NCBI RefSeq assembly: GCF_025998815.1
Contig: NZ_AP026678.1
Location: forward strand, 1,116,001-1,180,000
Length of the DNA: 64,000 nucleotides
Source of the DNA: Ignavibacterium sp.
Lineage (GTDB): Bacteria > Bacteroidota > Ignavibacteria > Ignavibacteriales > Ignavibacteriaceae
Direction: 5' to 3'
In this document: positions 18,401 through 25,132 of the stretch, piece by piece
How the letters are laid out: each line of letters opens with the position of its first letter
Numbering within the stretch: the stretch's first letter is position 1
The notes under the pieces: generated by a model
What the model saw: the letters and a program-made list of their open reading frames with translations, nothing else
What the model was told of the DNA's origin: nothing
Database searches by the model: none
Translations under genes and position numbers: made by a program

Positions 18401-18702
18401 CTGGCAACTTTTCTCTCAACATACCAGAAATCAGTTCCATCGAAAGCCAAACCTTGCGAGGCTCTTATGCCGGGATATTGAATTAAAAGATTATCAACCT
18501 GAACTCCCTGATCATTCACAGCGTTCAGAACTCCGGAACCAACAGTTGAATTATCCGAAGAAATCCAATATTTACCATTCACATAAACCAACCCATAACC
18601 GTAATTGTAGAATGTGCTACTGGGTAAATTGACAGTTTGAATTAATGTTTGTGAAAAAATGCAGGTTGAGAGAAGAGCAAAGAGTATAAATAATTTCTTC
18701 AT
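15451..18702 (-). CDS. Large secreted propeller protein with ASH-like domains and type IX sorting domain
   Basis: 1083 residues from the ATG at 18702, chosen because 'AAGGAG' lies eight bases upstream and a signal peptide ('MKKLFILFALLSTCIFSQ') begins there; a longer open frame upstream only overlaps the next gene. Residues about 20-290 look like a propeller ('GLAFDGTDFWYVER', 'GLAWDGNYFWLLAEP'). About 300-505 hold two ASH/choice-of-anchor-D-like Ig domains ('INFGNVMIDSTSTSSILI'). About 520-960 form an FG-GAP/PQQ-like propeller with calcium loops ('DINGDGIKDIVVATE', 'DLNNDGHEDVVIG'). A fibronectin-like linker and the type IX sorting module end the protein. Surface or secreted; ligand unknown. 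It lies 22 bases upstream of the 13366-15429 gene, probably one operon. Confidence 0.87.
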   Translation of the reverse strand: MKKLFILFALLSTCIFSQTLIQTVNLPSSTFYNYGYGLVYVNGKYWISSDNSTVGSGVLNAVNDQGVQVDNLLIQYPGIRASQGLAFDGTDFWYVERKVARCDLFKVSTTGVVLDSITTPEIFGGNTSMILGGAAWDGTGLWISVYSPDTRVALYKVNVAARAIVDTIQIQQFGLQPTGITVKGDTLFFVMDGFQNNDERIYAVSLATKDTLFSFHVPEQPGVRQNPRGLAWDGNYFWLLAEPVGASSGRQLFKYDLTGSGTPSINLYTTTINFGNVMIDSTSTSSILIRNYGSANLVIDSAKVSNSVFSLGTSFPVIIQPGVTISIPVSFTPTANQTYNDSVMFFHNDPNFAYSRTLLTGTGVYTAPYIVFVPPALVYGNKRVNSTSYLTLKIENRGSSILTIDSIKLKSDKFYFENLFTPVNVLPLSSFSFNVWFNPDALRLFTDSVIVYSNASNGNVLYVSCSGTGVAADPTLGNIFWQGQIPPNPGTSLQDYTPRSIKKIQDINGDGIKDIVVATENYWTLAFNGNSSGNGDILWMYSTYFGSINTGSVDYEQCLQIASDLNNDGHEDVVIGTGGGNEFVYALNGLTGEVLWEFGNASTTSDGDIMGLDVKRDFTGDGIPDVLCTASGNESTGEGRFSIYLLNGANGQEIWRINQASEQKLKYMVTSTDAGGAAGSRVGTLNEVIGFNQTGGIRWVFPTTGTPWTVKEISDIGGLPGSDVVIGTTTGRVYVVDGNTGQQLWQANIGNVFIEDLRVTPDMNNSGYPDVLVSGINPNIFLLEGQNGNVIWQNNTGGNILGKDVLSDLTGDGYPEFGSASLNNLVHIYDGITGQIKFQYAFGGGGNSTAAEHVVDLDDIDGNLSVEFVACSRDGRVICFSGGTDIIPVEMTTFYATVNGNDVNLIWSTATETNNKGFEIQRTSIEEDKNSNWKTIGFVNGVGTTTQSQNYSYVDRNISSGKYLYRLKQIDLDGSYKYSNEIEVIIGLPDRFVLEQNYPNPFNPVTKIKFSLPADVKGQISKVELKIYDVLGKEVATLINENKEAGNYEIEFDANKYGITSGVYFYQLKYGELSSVKKLVLLK
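15491..15985. repeat. Direct repeat copy 2: sorting-domain coding region
   Basis: Gap-free partner of 13406-13900 at an offset of 2085 bases, about 96 percent identical by eye. Differences cluster in the part encoding the linker rather than the sorting module. Confidence 0.9.
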
Positions 18703-18736
18703 CTCTAAACTCCTTTCAAATAAGTGAAAGAAAATT

Positions 18737-19144
18737 TTAATTTCTCGGATGAGCTTTAACCCATTCTTTGATATATTCAGCAATCGCAGTAGTAGAAGAA
18801 CCTGGAGTAAATAATTCACCAACGCCCATCTGTTTTAATTTCTGTATATCTTCTTCGGGAATTATTCCGCCACCTGTAACTAAAACATCAGTTACACCGC
18901 GCTCTTTTAATAAGTTAACAATTTTCGGGAAGATAGTCATATGAGCGCCGGAAAGAATACTTATTCCAATTACATCAACATCTTCCTGAATTGCAGCTTC
19001 AACAATCATTTCCGGAGTTTGTCTCAGACCAGTATAAATAACTTCCATTCCGGCATCACGCAATGCTGCGGCAATAACTTTTGCACCTCTGTCATGGCCA
19101 TCAAGACCAGCTTTGGCTACTAATACTCTTATTCTTCTATCCAT
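18737..19144 (-). CDS. Cobalamin (B12)-binding domain protein, methylmalonyl-CoA mutase small-subunit type
   Basis: 135 residues, one B12-binding Rossmann-like domain. The base-off/His-on motif is '[18 protein letters not shown]' near residues 15-32, where His ligates cobalt; '[10 protein letters not shown]' and 'TGGGIIP' complete the fold. It matches the C-terminal domain of methylmalonyl-CoA mutase and the free small subunit of split acyl-CoA mutases, which interconvert methylmalonyl-CoA and succinyl-CoA or similar pairs. No large catalytic subunit is in this window, so a partner must be elsewhere. It overlaps the HIT gene by 8 bases and is translated from the same message. Confidence 0.9.
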   Translation of the reverse strand: MDRRIRVLVAKAGLDGHDRGAKVIAAALRDAGMEVIYTGLRQTPEMIVEAAIQEDVDVIGISILSGAHMTIFPKIVNLLKERGVTDVLVTGGGIIPEEDIQKLKQMGVGELFTPGSSTTAIAEYIKEWVKAHPRN

Positions 19145-19568
19145 TTATTAAGCCCTCATATTTTGAAATGAATGACTTAATTTGTTCAGCAAAATTCTTT
19201 ATTTCATTCTCATCATATTCTTTTGTTCTTGGTTTCATCAGAAAATCATTTTCGAATCTTGGTATAATATGGTAATGAAAATGGTAAACTGTTTGTCCTG
19301 CTGAAGCTCCGTTATTCGAAATGATATTAAATCCATCGGCTTTCAATGACCTTTTTACTGCGCCGGCAAGATATTGTGTAAGTCTAGTAATATCTGAAAG
19401 TTCTTTTTCAGGAACAGTAAGAAAATTATCGAAATGTTCTTTTGTAATAACTAATGTGTGCCCATAATTGATAGGATTGATATCAAGGAAAGCAAGAAAT
19501 TTTTCATTCTCAAATAGAATTTCTGCCGGAGATTTTTTCTGAGCTATTTCGCAGAAGATGCAATCCAT
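19137..19568 (-). CDS. HIT-family nucleotide hydrolase
   Basis: 143 residues, cytoplasmic. The HIT motif 'HFHYHIIPR' has His96, His98 and His100; His98 should be the catalytic nucleophile. The N-terminal pair Cys3/Cys6 ('DCIFCEIA') is the zinc-site half common in the Hint/PKCI branch, although 'YHFHYH' replaces the more usual 'HLHFH' spacing residues. Members hydrolyse nucleoside phosphoramidates or adenylylated compounds such as AMP-lysine. It ends inside the start of the B12-binding gene, so the two are translationally coupled. The start follows 'AAAGGTGAC'. A gap of 55 bases separates it from the PLP enzyme upstream. Confidence 0.92.
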   Translation of the reverse strand: MDCIFCEIAQKKSPAEILFENEKFLAFLDINPINYGHTLVITKEHFDNFLTVPEKELSDITRLTQYLAGAVKRSLKADGFNIISNNGASAGQTVYHFHYHIIPRFENDFLMKPRTKEYDENEIKNFAEQIKSFISKYEGLING

Positions 19569-19623
19569 TTAGTCACCTTTTATTTTTAATACAAACTTAA
19601 AATAAATTAATAACTTTTTCCTC

Positions 19624-20580
19624 TTAAATCAGATATTCTTTTTCTCTTCCAAAAACACCGAAAATACCACCTGTATGAACAAATATGTATTTCATTCCAA
19701 GATTTTTAGTGAGATAATTTTCATAATATGCAACGAATGCTTTACCAGTGTAAGCCGGATCGAAAAGAATTGCCGTTTCTTTAGCAAAATTTCTAATAAG
19801 TTTAATTTTATCGCTGGAAATATTTTTATAACCTTCTTCGGAATATCCGTCAAGTATAATCAGATTTTCCGATTTTATTTTTGCGTTTAAATCAAATTCC
19901 AGATTAATTGCTTCAGCGAGCATTAAAATCTTTTTCGTAATTACATCTTTAGGATAAAGAACATTAACTGCAACGATTTTCAAATCAAGATTAAGATAAG
20001 AAACAGCTGCAAGCATTCCGGCACTTGTGCCACCTGTTCCTGCTGCTGTAACAATTCCCTTTACTCTGTTCAAGTCCGTTTGCTTCATTAATTCTATAAT
20101 GAACGAGAAATAACCAAAAATTCCGGTTGCAGTTGAACCTCCTTCGGGAATTACATAAGCATTAATATTTTTTCTTGAAAGTTTTTCCCTCTGATATTGC
20201 ATTATATCATTTACTTTCTCATAATCATTTTTATTCAGAAATAATATTTCAGCTCCGTACATTTTGTTCAGGAACAAATTACCACTTGGAATTTTTCTTT
20301 CGTTCCCCCAAAGAAATAATTTCACCGGAATGCCGAATTTCTTTGCTGCAATTGTTGTTGCTCGGGCGTGATTCGATTGCTCTCCTCCACAGGTGAAAAT
20401 TATATCAGCTTTATTTCTGATTGCATCTGCTAAAATGTATTCTAGCTTTCTGACTTTATTACCGGAAAGTTCACAACCGGTGAGATCGTCCCGTTTAATT
20501 AAAAACTTTTTGTCCTGATATTTAATTATCTCTAAAGGAGTTGGAGTTAAAGCGAGATTAACTTTTTTTGGTGTTTTCAT
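19624..20580 (-). CDS. PLP-dependent D-cysteine desulfhydrase / ACC deaminase family enzyme
   Basis: 318 residues, fold type II PLP enzyme. 'CELSGNKVRKLEYILADA' contains the expected PLP lysine (Lys42), 'TCGGEQSNHARATTIAA' is the substrate-loop region of the family, and 'GTGGTSAGM' holds the PLP phosphate. The family splits D-cysteine to pyruvate, ammonia and sulfide, or opens 1-aminocyclopropane-1-carboxylate; the sequence alone does not separate these. Its start lies 23 bases inside the end of kdsB, so the genes are translated together, although the functions are not obviously linked. Confidence 0.88.
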   Translation of the reverse strand: MKTPKKVNLALTPTPLEIIKYQDKKFLIKRDDLTGCELSGNKVRKLEYILADAIRNKADIIFTCGGEQSNHARATTIAAKKFGIPVKLFLWGNERKIPSGNLFLNKMYGAEILFLNKNDYEKVNDIMQYQREKLSRKNINAYVIPEGGSTATGIFGYFSFIIELMKQTDLNRVKGIVTAAGTGGTSAGMLAAVSYLNLDLKIVAVNVLYPKDVITKKILMLAEAINLEFDLNAKIKSENLIILDGYSEEGYKNISSDKIKLIRNFAKETAILFDPAYTGKAFVAYYENYLTKNLGMKYIFVHTGGIFGVFGREKEYLI

Positions 20581-21370
20581 TTTTAAGTTTTTTCTTTTTG
20601 AGTTTTGAATATAATCGTCTTGCTATTTTCAGATCATCAGGAGTATCAACCGAAAATGTATCAAACTCTGTTACCACAACTTTTATTTTAAATCCGTGTT
20701 CAAGCATTCTCAGTTGCTCAAGTTTTTCCCATCGTTCCAGATCTGTTTGTTCTAAAGAAGTAAATCTGAAAAGTGATTCTCTTCTGAACGCATATAATCC
20801 AATGTGTTTGTAAATGTCTGCCATCTCAAGTATTTCTGATTCATCTTTTGCATCTCTTACATAAGGAATTGTTGAGCGGGAGAAATACAAAGCAAAATTT
20901 TCATAATCGAATACAACTTTCGGTATTGATGGTGAATTAAGTTCGTCAACTGAGATAATTTTTTTTGCGAGAGTTGAAACATTTATGCTTTCATCGAACA
21001 GAAGAGGTTCAATTGCCTGGTCAATCATAATTCCTTTAATAAAAGGTTCATCGCCCTGAATGTTAACAATAATATCAGCTCTCGGAAATTCCTTTGCAAC
21101 AATCGCAATTCTATCTGAGCCAGTTTGAACATCGCGTGGTGTCATCATAACTGCTGCACCAAATGATTTACAGACATCAGCAACTTTATCATCATCAACT
21201 GCAATTATTATTTTATTCAGCAACTTTGATTTTGATGCACTTTCATAAGTATGCTGAATCATAGGTTTTCCACCAATGTTAGCAAGTGGTTTTCCCATTA
21301 GTCTGGTAGATGCAAATCTTGCCGGAATAACACCAAGAATGTATGGAGATTTTTTATCGGAGACTATCAT
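20558..21370 (-). CDS. kdsB: 3-deoxy-manno-octulosonate (Kdo) cytidylyltransferase
   Basis: 270 residues, cytoplasmic. It activates Kdo as CMP-Kdo for the inner core of lipopolysaccharide. The pyrophosphorylase start 'VIPARFASTRLMGKPLA' carries the Arg/Lys phosphate-binding residues; 'DDDKVADVC', 'TGSDRIA', 'NIQGDEPFI' (metal-binding Asp) and 'KHIGLYAFRRESL' follow, all characteristic of KdsB. 'SVDTPDDL' is near the C-terminus. After the normal end there is a lysine-rich tail of about 20 residues that overlaps the next gene. Its presence says the organism makes Kdo-containing LPS. Confidence 0.95.
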   Translation of the reverse strand: MIVSDKKSPYILGVIPARFASTRLMGKPLANIGGKPMIQHTYESASKSKLLNKIIIAVDDDKVADVCKSFGAAVMMTPRDVQTGSDRIAIVAKEFPRADIIVNIQGDEPFIKGIMIDQAIEPLLFDESINVSTLAKKIISVDELNSPSIPKVVFDYENFALYFSRSTIPYVRDAKDESEILEMADIYKHIGLYAFRRESLFRFTSLEQTDLERWEKLEQLRMLEHGFKIKVVVTEFDTFSVDTPDDLKIARRLYSKLKKKKLKNENTKKS

Positions 21371-21375
21371 TATTA

Positions 21376-21675
21376 TTACTTATTCTTGTCCTGAATTACT
21401 TTTGGCACTTTGAAATAATTTTCATCTGCAAGCGGAGCATTTTTAAGTGCCTCATTAGTACTTATCGAAGATTTCAACTCATCATTTCTAAAAACATTTG
21501 TTGATTCGATTGGATGAGAAAGTGGTTCAACATTGTCAGTATTAAGTTCATTTAGTTTTTCCATATACTTCAGAATGTCATTCATTTGATGAGTGAAGTT
21601 TTCTAATTCCTCTTCGCTAAATTTTAGTTTAGCAAGCTCAGCAATCTTTTCAACTTCTTTTTTGGTTACTGACAT
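21376..21675 (-). CDS. gatC: Asp-tRNA(Asn)/Glu-tRNA(Gln) amidotransferase subunit C
   Basis: 99 residues. The typical opening 'VTKKEVEKIAELAKLKFSEEELENF' and the middle 'MEKLNELNTDNVEPLSHP' are clear GatC signatures, and the C-terminal 'DENYFKVPKVI' is its usual end. GatC wraps around GatA and GatB in the complex that amidates misacylated Glu-tRNA(Gln) or Asp-tRNA(Asn). gatA and gatB are not in this window, so the subunit is encoded apart from its partners, which is common outside Firmicutes. It abuts the acyltransferase gene with no gap and is followed by kdsB after five bases. Confidence 0.95.
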   Translation of the reverse strand: MSVTKKEVEKIAELAKLKFSEEELENFTHQMNDILKYMEKLNELNTDNVEPLSHPIESTNVFRNDELKSSISTNEALKNAPLADENYFKVPKVIQDKNK

Positions 21676-22383
21676 CTAATACTCCTTTTTATTTGCGATG
21701 ATAATTTGTCTGACTCTTTCCATCAGTTCAACCTCATCCTGTTTTGATTTAATGTGGTCTGTATTTATTGGTTTATCAATATGCAAATAGATTGTTCCTC
21801 TTTTCAATTTAAATGTTCCTTTGGGAAGTATTTTTTCAGTTCCATTTATGGTAACCGGAACAATCGGATAACCAACTTTAGCGGCTAAGTGAAATGCACC
21901 TCTCTTAAATTGTTGCACTTCGCCAGTCTTGCTTCTTGTGCCTTCGGGGAAAACAAGTACAGAAATTTTTTTCTTCTTCATTAATTTCTTTGCCTCTTCA
22001 ATGCTCTTCGCAGCACTCTCAAGACTCTTTCTGTCAACCATAATATATGGACCTAATCTTAATTGCCAGCCAAATAATGGAATTCTTGCAAGCTCCTTTT
22101 TGAAAATCATTGCAAGTCGATTTGGTACTCCCCATTGTAAAGCTGTAATATCCAGTTGGCTGGAGTGATTGGATGCAAAAACATAAACTGCTTTTGAATC
22201 AATGTTTTCAAGACCATCAATTTTAATTCTGATTCCACTAATAAGAAGTATTCCACCAGAGAATACTTTTGATAACCAATGATATAAAGTAAATGTTCTG
22301 TCAATGAAAATAAATATTAAGGCAAAAACAGAACAGATTATAGTGTGAATGACAATAAAAAATAATTTTACTACAGTTATCAA
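21676..22383 (-). CDS. plsC: 1-acyl-sn-glycerol-3-phosphate acyltransferase
   Basis: 235 residues with two N-terminal hydrophobic segments. Acyltransferase block I is 'NHSSQLDITAL' (HX4D; His and Asp are catalytic), and block III is 'VFPEGTRSKTGEVQQFKRGA'; 'IVPVTINGTEKILPKG' follows. The enzyme converts lysophosphatidic acid to phosphatidic acid at the inner membrane. The start is TTG, supported by an AGGAG seven bases upstream and by overlap with the protease stop codon; no in-frame ATG precedes the first helix. Confidence 0.9.
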   Translation of the reverse strand: MITVVKLFFIVIHTIICSVFALIFIFIDRTFTLYHWLSKVFSGGILLISGIRIKIDGLENIDSKAVYVFASNHSSQLDITALQWGVPNRLAMIFKKELARIPLFGWQLRLGPYIMVDRKSLESAAKSIEEAKKLMKKKKISVLVFPEGTRSKTGEVQQFKRGAFHLAAKVGYPIVPVTINGTEKILPKGTFKLKRGTIYLHIDKPINTDHIKSKQDEVELMERVRQIIIANKKEY

Positions 22384-23516
22384 ATCATCTGCTCCTGTAA
22401 ATGTGACCCTTCAGCAATTCCAGTCTTATTTGCAAAGTTTTCTATCGCAGCTATTCTTTTCCTGATTGAAGGATGACTGTAAAAGAACCATTCAACAAAC
22501 GGATGTGGTTCTCTATCACCAAGATTCTGATCAGTAAGTTTATTAAGTGTTTGAATAAAACTAAATGGCTTCCTTGTAGTTTCAATTGCATATTGATCAG
22601 CTTCATATTCGAATTTTCTTGAAAGCATATTCCCAATTGGTGTTTGAATCAAACCAATCAGCATTGCCCATAAAGTTAATAATGGTAATGCAGCAATTTC
22701 CGTTATAGATGAAAATCCAAACCAGTTAAGAGTTGATTTATATAGAATTGAAATCACAAAAAAGATAAGAAAGCTATTTAGCGTTCCATAAATAATATTT
22801 TTTATGATGTGTTTTTTCTTGTAATGACCAAGTTCGTGAGCAATAACGGTTTCGATTTCATCCTTTGTGCATGATGAAAGTAAAGTATCTCCGAGAATTA
22901 TTCTTTTTGTTTTTCCAAGTCCTGTAAAAGCAGCGTTTGCTTTCTTTGTGTTTTTACTCATATCAAAAGAATAAACATCCTGAACTTTTAATCCTGCCTG
23001 AATAGCTAAAGATTTTATTCTTTCTTTTAATTCTTCATCTTCGATTGGTTTTACTTTATAAAAAATCGGGAATATAACTATCGGGAATAATTGAGATAAG
23101 ATCACAGAAATAAAAAACATTGCTATAGCAAAAACTAACCACCAGTTATCTCCAAACTCTTTGAGTATAAAATAAAACAAAAGCAGAATCGGAATTCCTA
23201 TTACACCTGAGACAACTGTTGACTTCGTTCCCTCTATAAAATATTTAAGTAAAGTTTGGTTAGATAAATTATACTTATGCTCAAGAATAAATGACGAATA
23301 AAAATTCATTGGAAAGAAGATTATCGAAACTGCCAAACCGGTTATAATTGTGAAAAGAACTAAAACAAGATAATCGTATTGAGTGAAGGTGTAGAGCCAT
23401 TCTGATAAAACTTTACTGTAGCCGGAGCTAAGAAACAGAAAAGTTAAAATAAACAGTAATACTGTTTCTGAAATGCTTATCGCAAGCTTTATATTATTAT
23501 ACTTCTTGGAATTCAT
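22380..23516 (-). CDS. M48-family membrane zinc metalloprotease (Ste24/CAAX protease-like)
   Basis: 378 residues, multi-pass. Several helices (about 12-30, 50-75, 100-115, 130-155) precede the zinc site 'VIAHELGHYKKKH', with His near residue 227, and two more helices follow it. The third ligand comes from 'KFEYEADQYA'. 'AAFTGLGKTKRIILGDTLL' and 'HPFVEWFFYSHPSIRKRI' are typical of Ste24/FACE1-type M48A proteases rather than HtpX. In bacteria these act on membrane or periplasmic proteins as quality-control enzymes; the target is unknown. First gene of a run ending with the PLP enzyme; the downstream acyltransferase overlaps it by four bases. Confidence 0.9.
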   Translation of the reverse strand: MNSKKYNNIKLAISISETVLLFILTFLFLSSGYSKVLSEWLYTFTQYDYLVLVLFTIITGLAVSIIFFPMNFYSSFILEHKYNLSNQTLLKYFIEGTKSTVVSGVIGIPILLLFYFILKEFGDNWWLVFAIAMFFISVILSQLFPIVIFPIFYKVKPIEDEELKERIKSLAIQAGLKVQDVYSFDMSKNTKKANAAFTGLGKTKRIILGDTLLSSCTKDEIETVIAHELGHYKKKHIIKNIIYGTLNSFLIFFVISILYKSTLNWFGFSSITEIAALPLLTLWAMLIGLIQTPIGNMLSRKFEYEADQYAIETTRKPFSFIQTLNKLTDQNLGDREPHPFVEWFFYSHPSIRKRIAAIENFANKTGIAEGSHLQEQMI

Positions 23517-23631
23517 ATTAGAAAAATATGCACATACTTGTTACTTATCAATTTCAGAAAAAGTATAAATCTTATTTCAATGACGCGCCCGTTTTATTAA
23601 GTTAAGGATGCAAAAATCAAGGAGTACTGAA

Positions 23632-24366
23632 ATGAAAAAATTAATTCTGATTGTTCTTTTCTCAGTTTCATTTATCTCAATAACTTCAGCACAGATAACC
23701 GCTCAAATTGGTGGTGGCTTATCGTATAATCTGCCACAAGGAGATGCCGGCGGTACAACGGATGAATTTTACAAAGGTACCAAGTATGGTTTGTCAAATG
23801 GTTTTTCATTCTTTGCCAAAGCAAGGGCTGGTTTATTAGGCACATCATTCTTTGCAGAAATTGATTATGCAAAACTAAGTGGTGACGGAAATGCAGATGA
23901 AAACAGAGGGACAGTAGAAGTATCTTTGCAGAATTTCTCAGTAAAACTTGGACCGGAGATTATGATTGACATTCCACTTTCACCTGTCTCTCCATATTTA
24001 GCACCTTATCTAATGATTAACCAATTCAGCGGTGAGGTTAAATTTCAGGGTGTGTCCAGAGTTCCAAGCGGAACTTATGATTTGAAATCAGCCACACGGA
24101 TTGGTGCTGGTGGAGCTGTTGGTGTTCTGTTTAAATTAAATCCTGCTTTAAAATTAGATATAAGTATCCACTATCAATTACTCAATTTATTCGGTAAAGA
24201 ATTTAATTCAGTAGATCCTGCATCAGTAAGAAGGTTGGATTCATACATTTCATTAAACGATGATAAAGATCCACTTTATTCATCCACAAGTGATGAGCAT
24301 ATAATCGCTGACAAACGCTCAATTAACAATATGCAATTTAAACTTGGATTGATGATAGGATTATAA
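23632..24366 (+). CDS. Outer-membrane beta-barrel protein (porin-family fold)
   Basis: 244 residues from the ATG at 23632, where 'AAGGAG' lies seven bases upstream and a signal peptide ending 'SITSAQ' begins; an upstream in-frame ATG at 23608 lacks this. The mature part alternates short turns and amphipathic strands ('AQIGGGLSYNLPQGDA', 'AGGAVGVLFKLNPALKLDISIHYQLLNLFG'), ending in 'FKLGLMIGL'. This is the small OmpA-barrel-like type with 8-10 strands. No specific function can be assigned. It stands alone on the plus strand, with the protease operon diverging to the left, so about 115 bases between them must hold both promoters. Confidence 0.75.
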   Translation: MKKLILIVLFSVSFISITSAQITAQIGGGLSYNLPQGDAGGTTDEFYKGTKYGLSNGFSFFAKARAGLLGTSFFAEIDYAKLSGDGNADENRGTVEVSLQNFSVKLGPEIMIDIPLSPVSPYLAPYLMINQFSGEVKFQGVSRVPSGTYDLKSATRIGAGGAVGVLFKLNPALKLDISIHYQLLNLFGKEFNSVDPASVRRLDSYISLNDDKDPLYSSTSDEHIIADKRSINNMQFKLGLMIGL

Positions 24367-24373
24367 AAAAAAT

Positions 24374-24432
24374 CCCCTCCGTTTCCGGAGGGGCTTGTGG
24401 AGGCTTTTCCAAGCCGCTTGACCGAACGGCTT
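24374..24432. terminator. Bidirectional terminator region with two hairpins
   Basis: CCCCTCCG and CGGAGGGG (24374-24393) form a strong 8-bp stem with a 4-base loop; on the minus strand it is followed by eight T, a good terminator for the 24475-24759 gene. AAGCCG and CGGCTT (24411-24432) form a second, weaker stem. Together they separate convergent genes. Confidence 0.8.
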
Positions 24433-24474
24433 GAATCGTATTGTTATACTAACCACCAACAATCACAGAGGAGG

Positions 24475-24759
24475 CTATGAAAAAACTTCTAAAGTAATTT
24501 TTCTCAATTTCACCGATGGAGCTTTAACAGGTATCGGTGTAAATTTTTTTAATGAAAGCTGAATCAGATTATCAAGTGACTGATTCGGTATTGAAACATA
24601 AATAACTCCATGTGCATCAAGATCATATTCCAACTCATAAATTGCCATTCCGTCAGGTTTTCCGAAAACTCTCCAATGTTTAAAGAATTCTTTAATAAAA
24701 GATTCCCGGCTTCTGCCGTTAGTCATATATGACGGAAAACTTATTTTGTACCAGATCAT
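24475..24759 (-). CDS. Hypothetical protein, 94 residues
   Basis: I do not recognise this protein. It has no signal peptide or membrane helix. The middle contains aromatic and acidic residues ('HWRVFGKPDGMAIYELEYD') followed by strand-like 'AHGVIYVSIPNQ' and a basic C-terminus. The composition suggests a small alpha/beta cytoplasmic protein. It ends at a good terminator and lies 34 bases downstream of a possible 33-residue membrane peptide on the same strand. The ribosome site is weak. Two inverted repeats lie further upstream, near 24974-25051, which could control it or the divergent kinase. Confidence 0.6.
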   Translation of the reverse strand: MIWYKISFPSYMTNGRSRESFIKEFFKHWRVFGKPDGMAIYELEYDLDAHGVIYVSIPNQSLDNLIQLSLKKFTPIPVKAPSVKLRKITLEVFS

Positions 24760-24793
24760 CTTTGTTTCCCAGTTCTGAGCATTGGGAGCGCCG

Positions 24794-24895
24794 TTAACTT
24801 AAAAGAATTATGAGGGTGGAAAGCAGTATGAGGGAATATAGCACGGAAAGAAAGGTCATAATTCGATCAAGTACGGCGACTCCACAATTTTTCAT
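24794..24895 (-). CDS. Possible small membrane peptide (33 residues)
   Basis: A short frame starting at 24895 with 'AGGA' nine bases upstream. It begins 'MKNCGVAVLDRI' and continues as a single strongly hydrophobic helix ('FLSVLYSLILLSTLIILLS') to the stop. It shares strand and likely transcript with the 94-residue gene 34 bases downstream. The stretch 24760-25132 holds nothing else coding. A chance reading is possible since a plus-strand frame of similar length also exists here, but the pure helix and upstream ribosome site favour a real peptide. Confidence 0.4.
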   Translation of the reverse strand: MKNCGVAVLDRIMTFLSVLYSLILLSTLIILLS

Positions 24896-24973
24896 TTTCA
24901 ATATTCCTAAAAATTTACTTCTCTAATTTTAATTTTTCCCACAACATTTATTATAGGATAATCAATTATTTTT

Positions 24974-24993
24974 TTGTAGTAATTTTACTACAA
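24974..24993. promoter_or_regulatory. Inverted repeat TTGTAGTAA-TTACTACAA upstream of the kinase
   Basis: A 9-2-9 perfect inverted repeat in the divergent region between the hybrid kinase (plus) and the small genes (minus). A related but imperfect element lies 59 bases further right. It reads as an operator for a dimeric regulator; it lacks a following T run expected of a terminator for a plus-strand gene. Confidence 0.45.
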
Positions 24994-25033
24994 CCTAAAG
25001 TATATCTTGACTTCCAAAAGTGTAAAAAATTTT

Positions 25034-25051
25034 TGTAGCTGAATTACTACA
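25034..25051. promoter_or_regulatory. Second TGTAG...CTACA element
   Basis: TGTAG and CTACA are placed with an 8-base spacer (24974-24993 has the same half-sites with 8 bases between them), giving two copies of a TGTAG-N8-CTACA site with centres 59 bases apart, about 80-150 bases before the kinase start. Confidence 0.45.
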
Positions 25052-25132
25052 CGAAATACCTCTTTACTCTTATTTTTTATTACTACCAAATGAAGCAAGT
25101 TTACCAAAGAATAATATGGATGCTTGCTATTA

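Noticed and set aside
18703-18822. 40-residue N-terminal extension of the large propeller protein
   Set aside because: It overlaps the B12-binding gene in another frame, while the signal peptide and AAGGAG ribosome site lie at 18702.
24477-24497. Tiny plus-strand frame encoding MKKLLK after a strong GAGGAGG
   Set aside because: Six codons only, opposite to the end of a minus-strand gene; no sign of attenuation or downstream plus-strand gene close by.
24809-24925. Plus-strand 38-codon frame opposite the 33-residue membrane peptide
   Set aside because: Basic and irregular composition with no ribosome site, and less like a protein than the minus-strand helix peptide.
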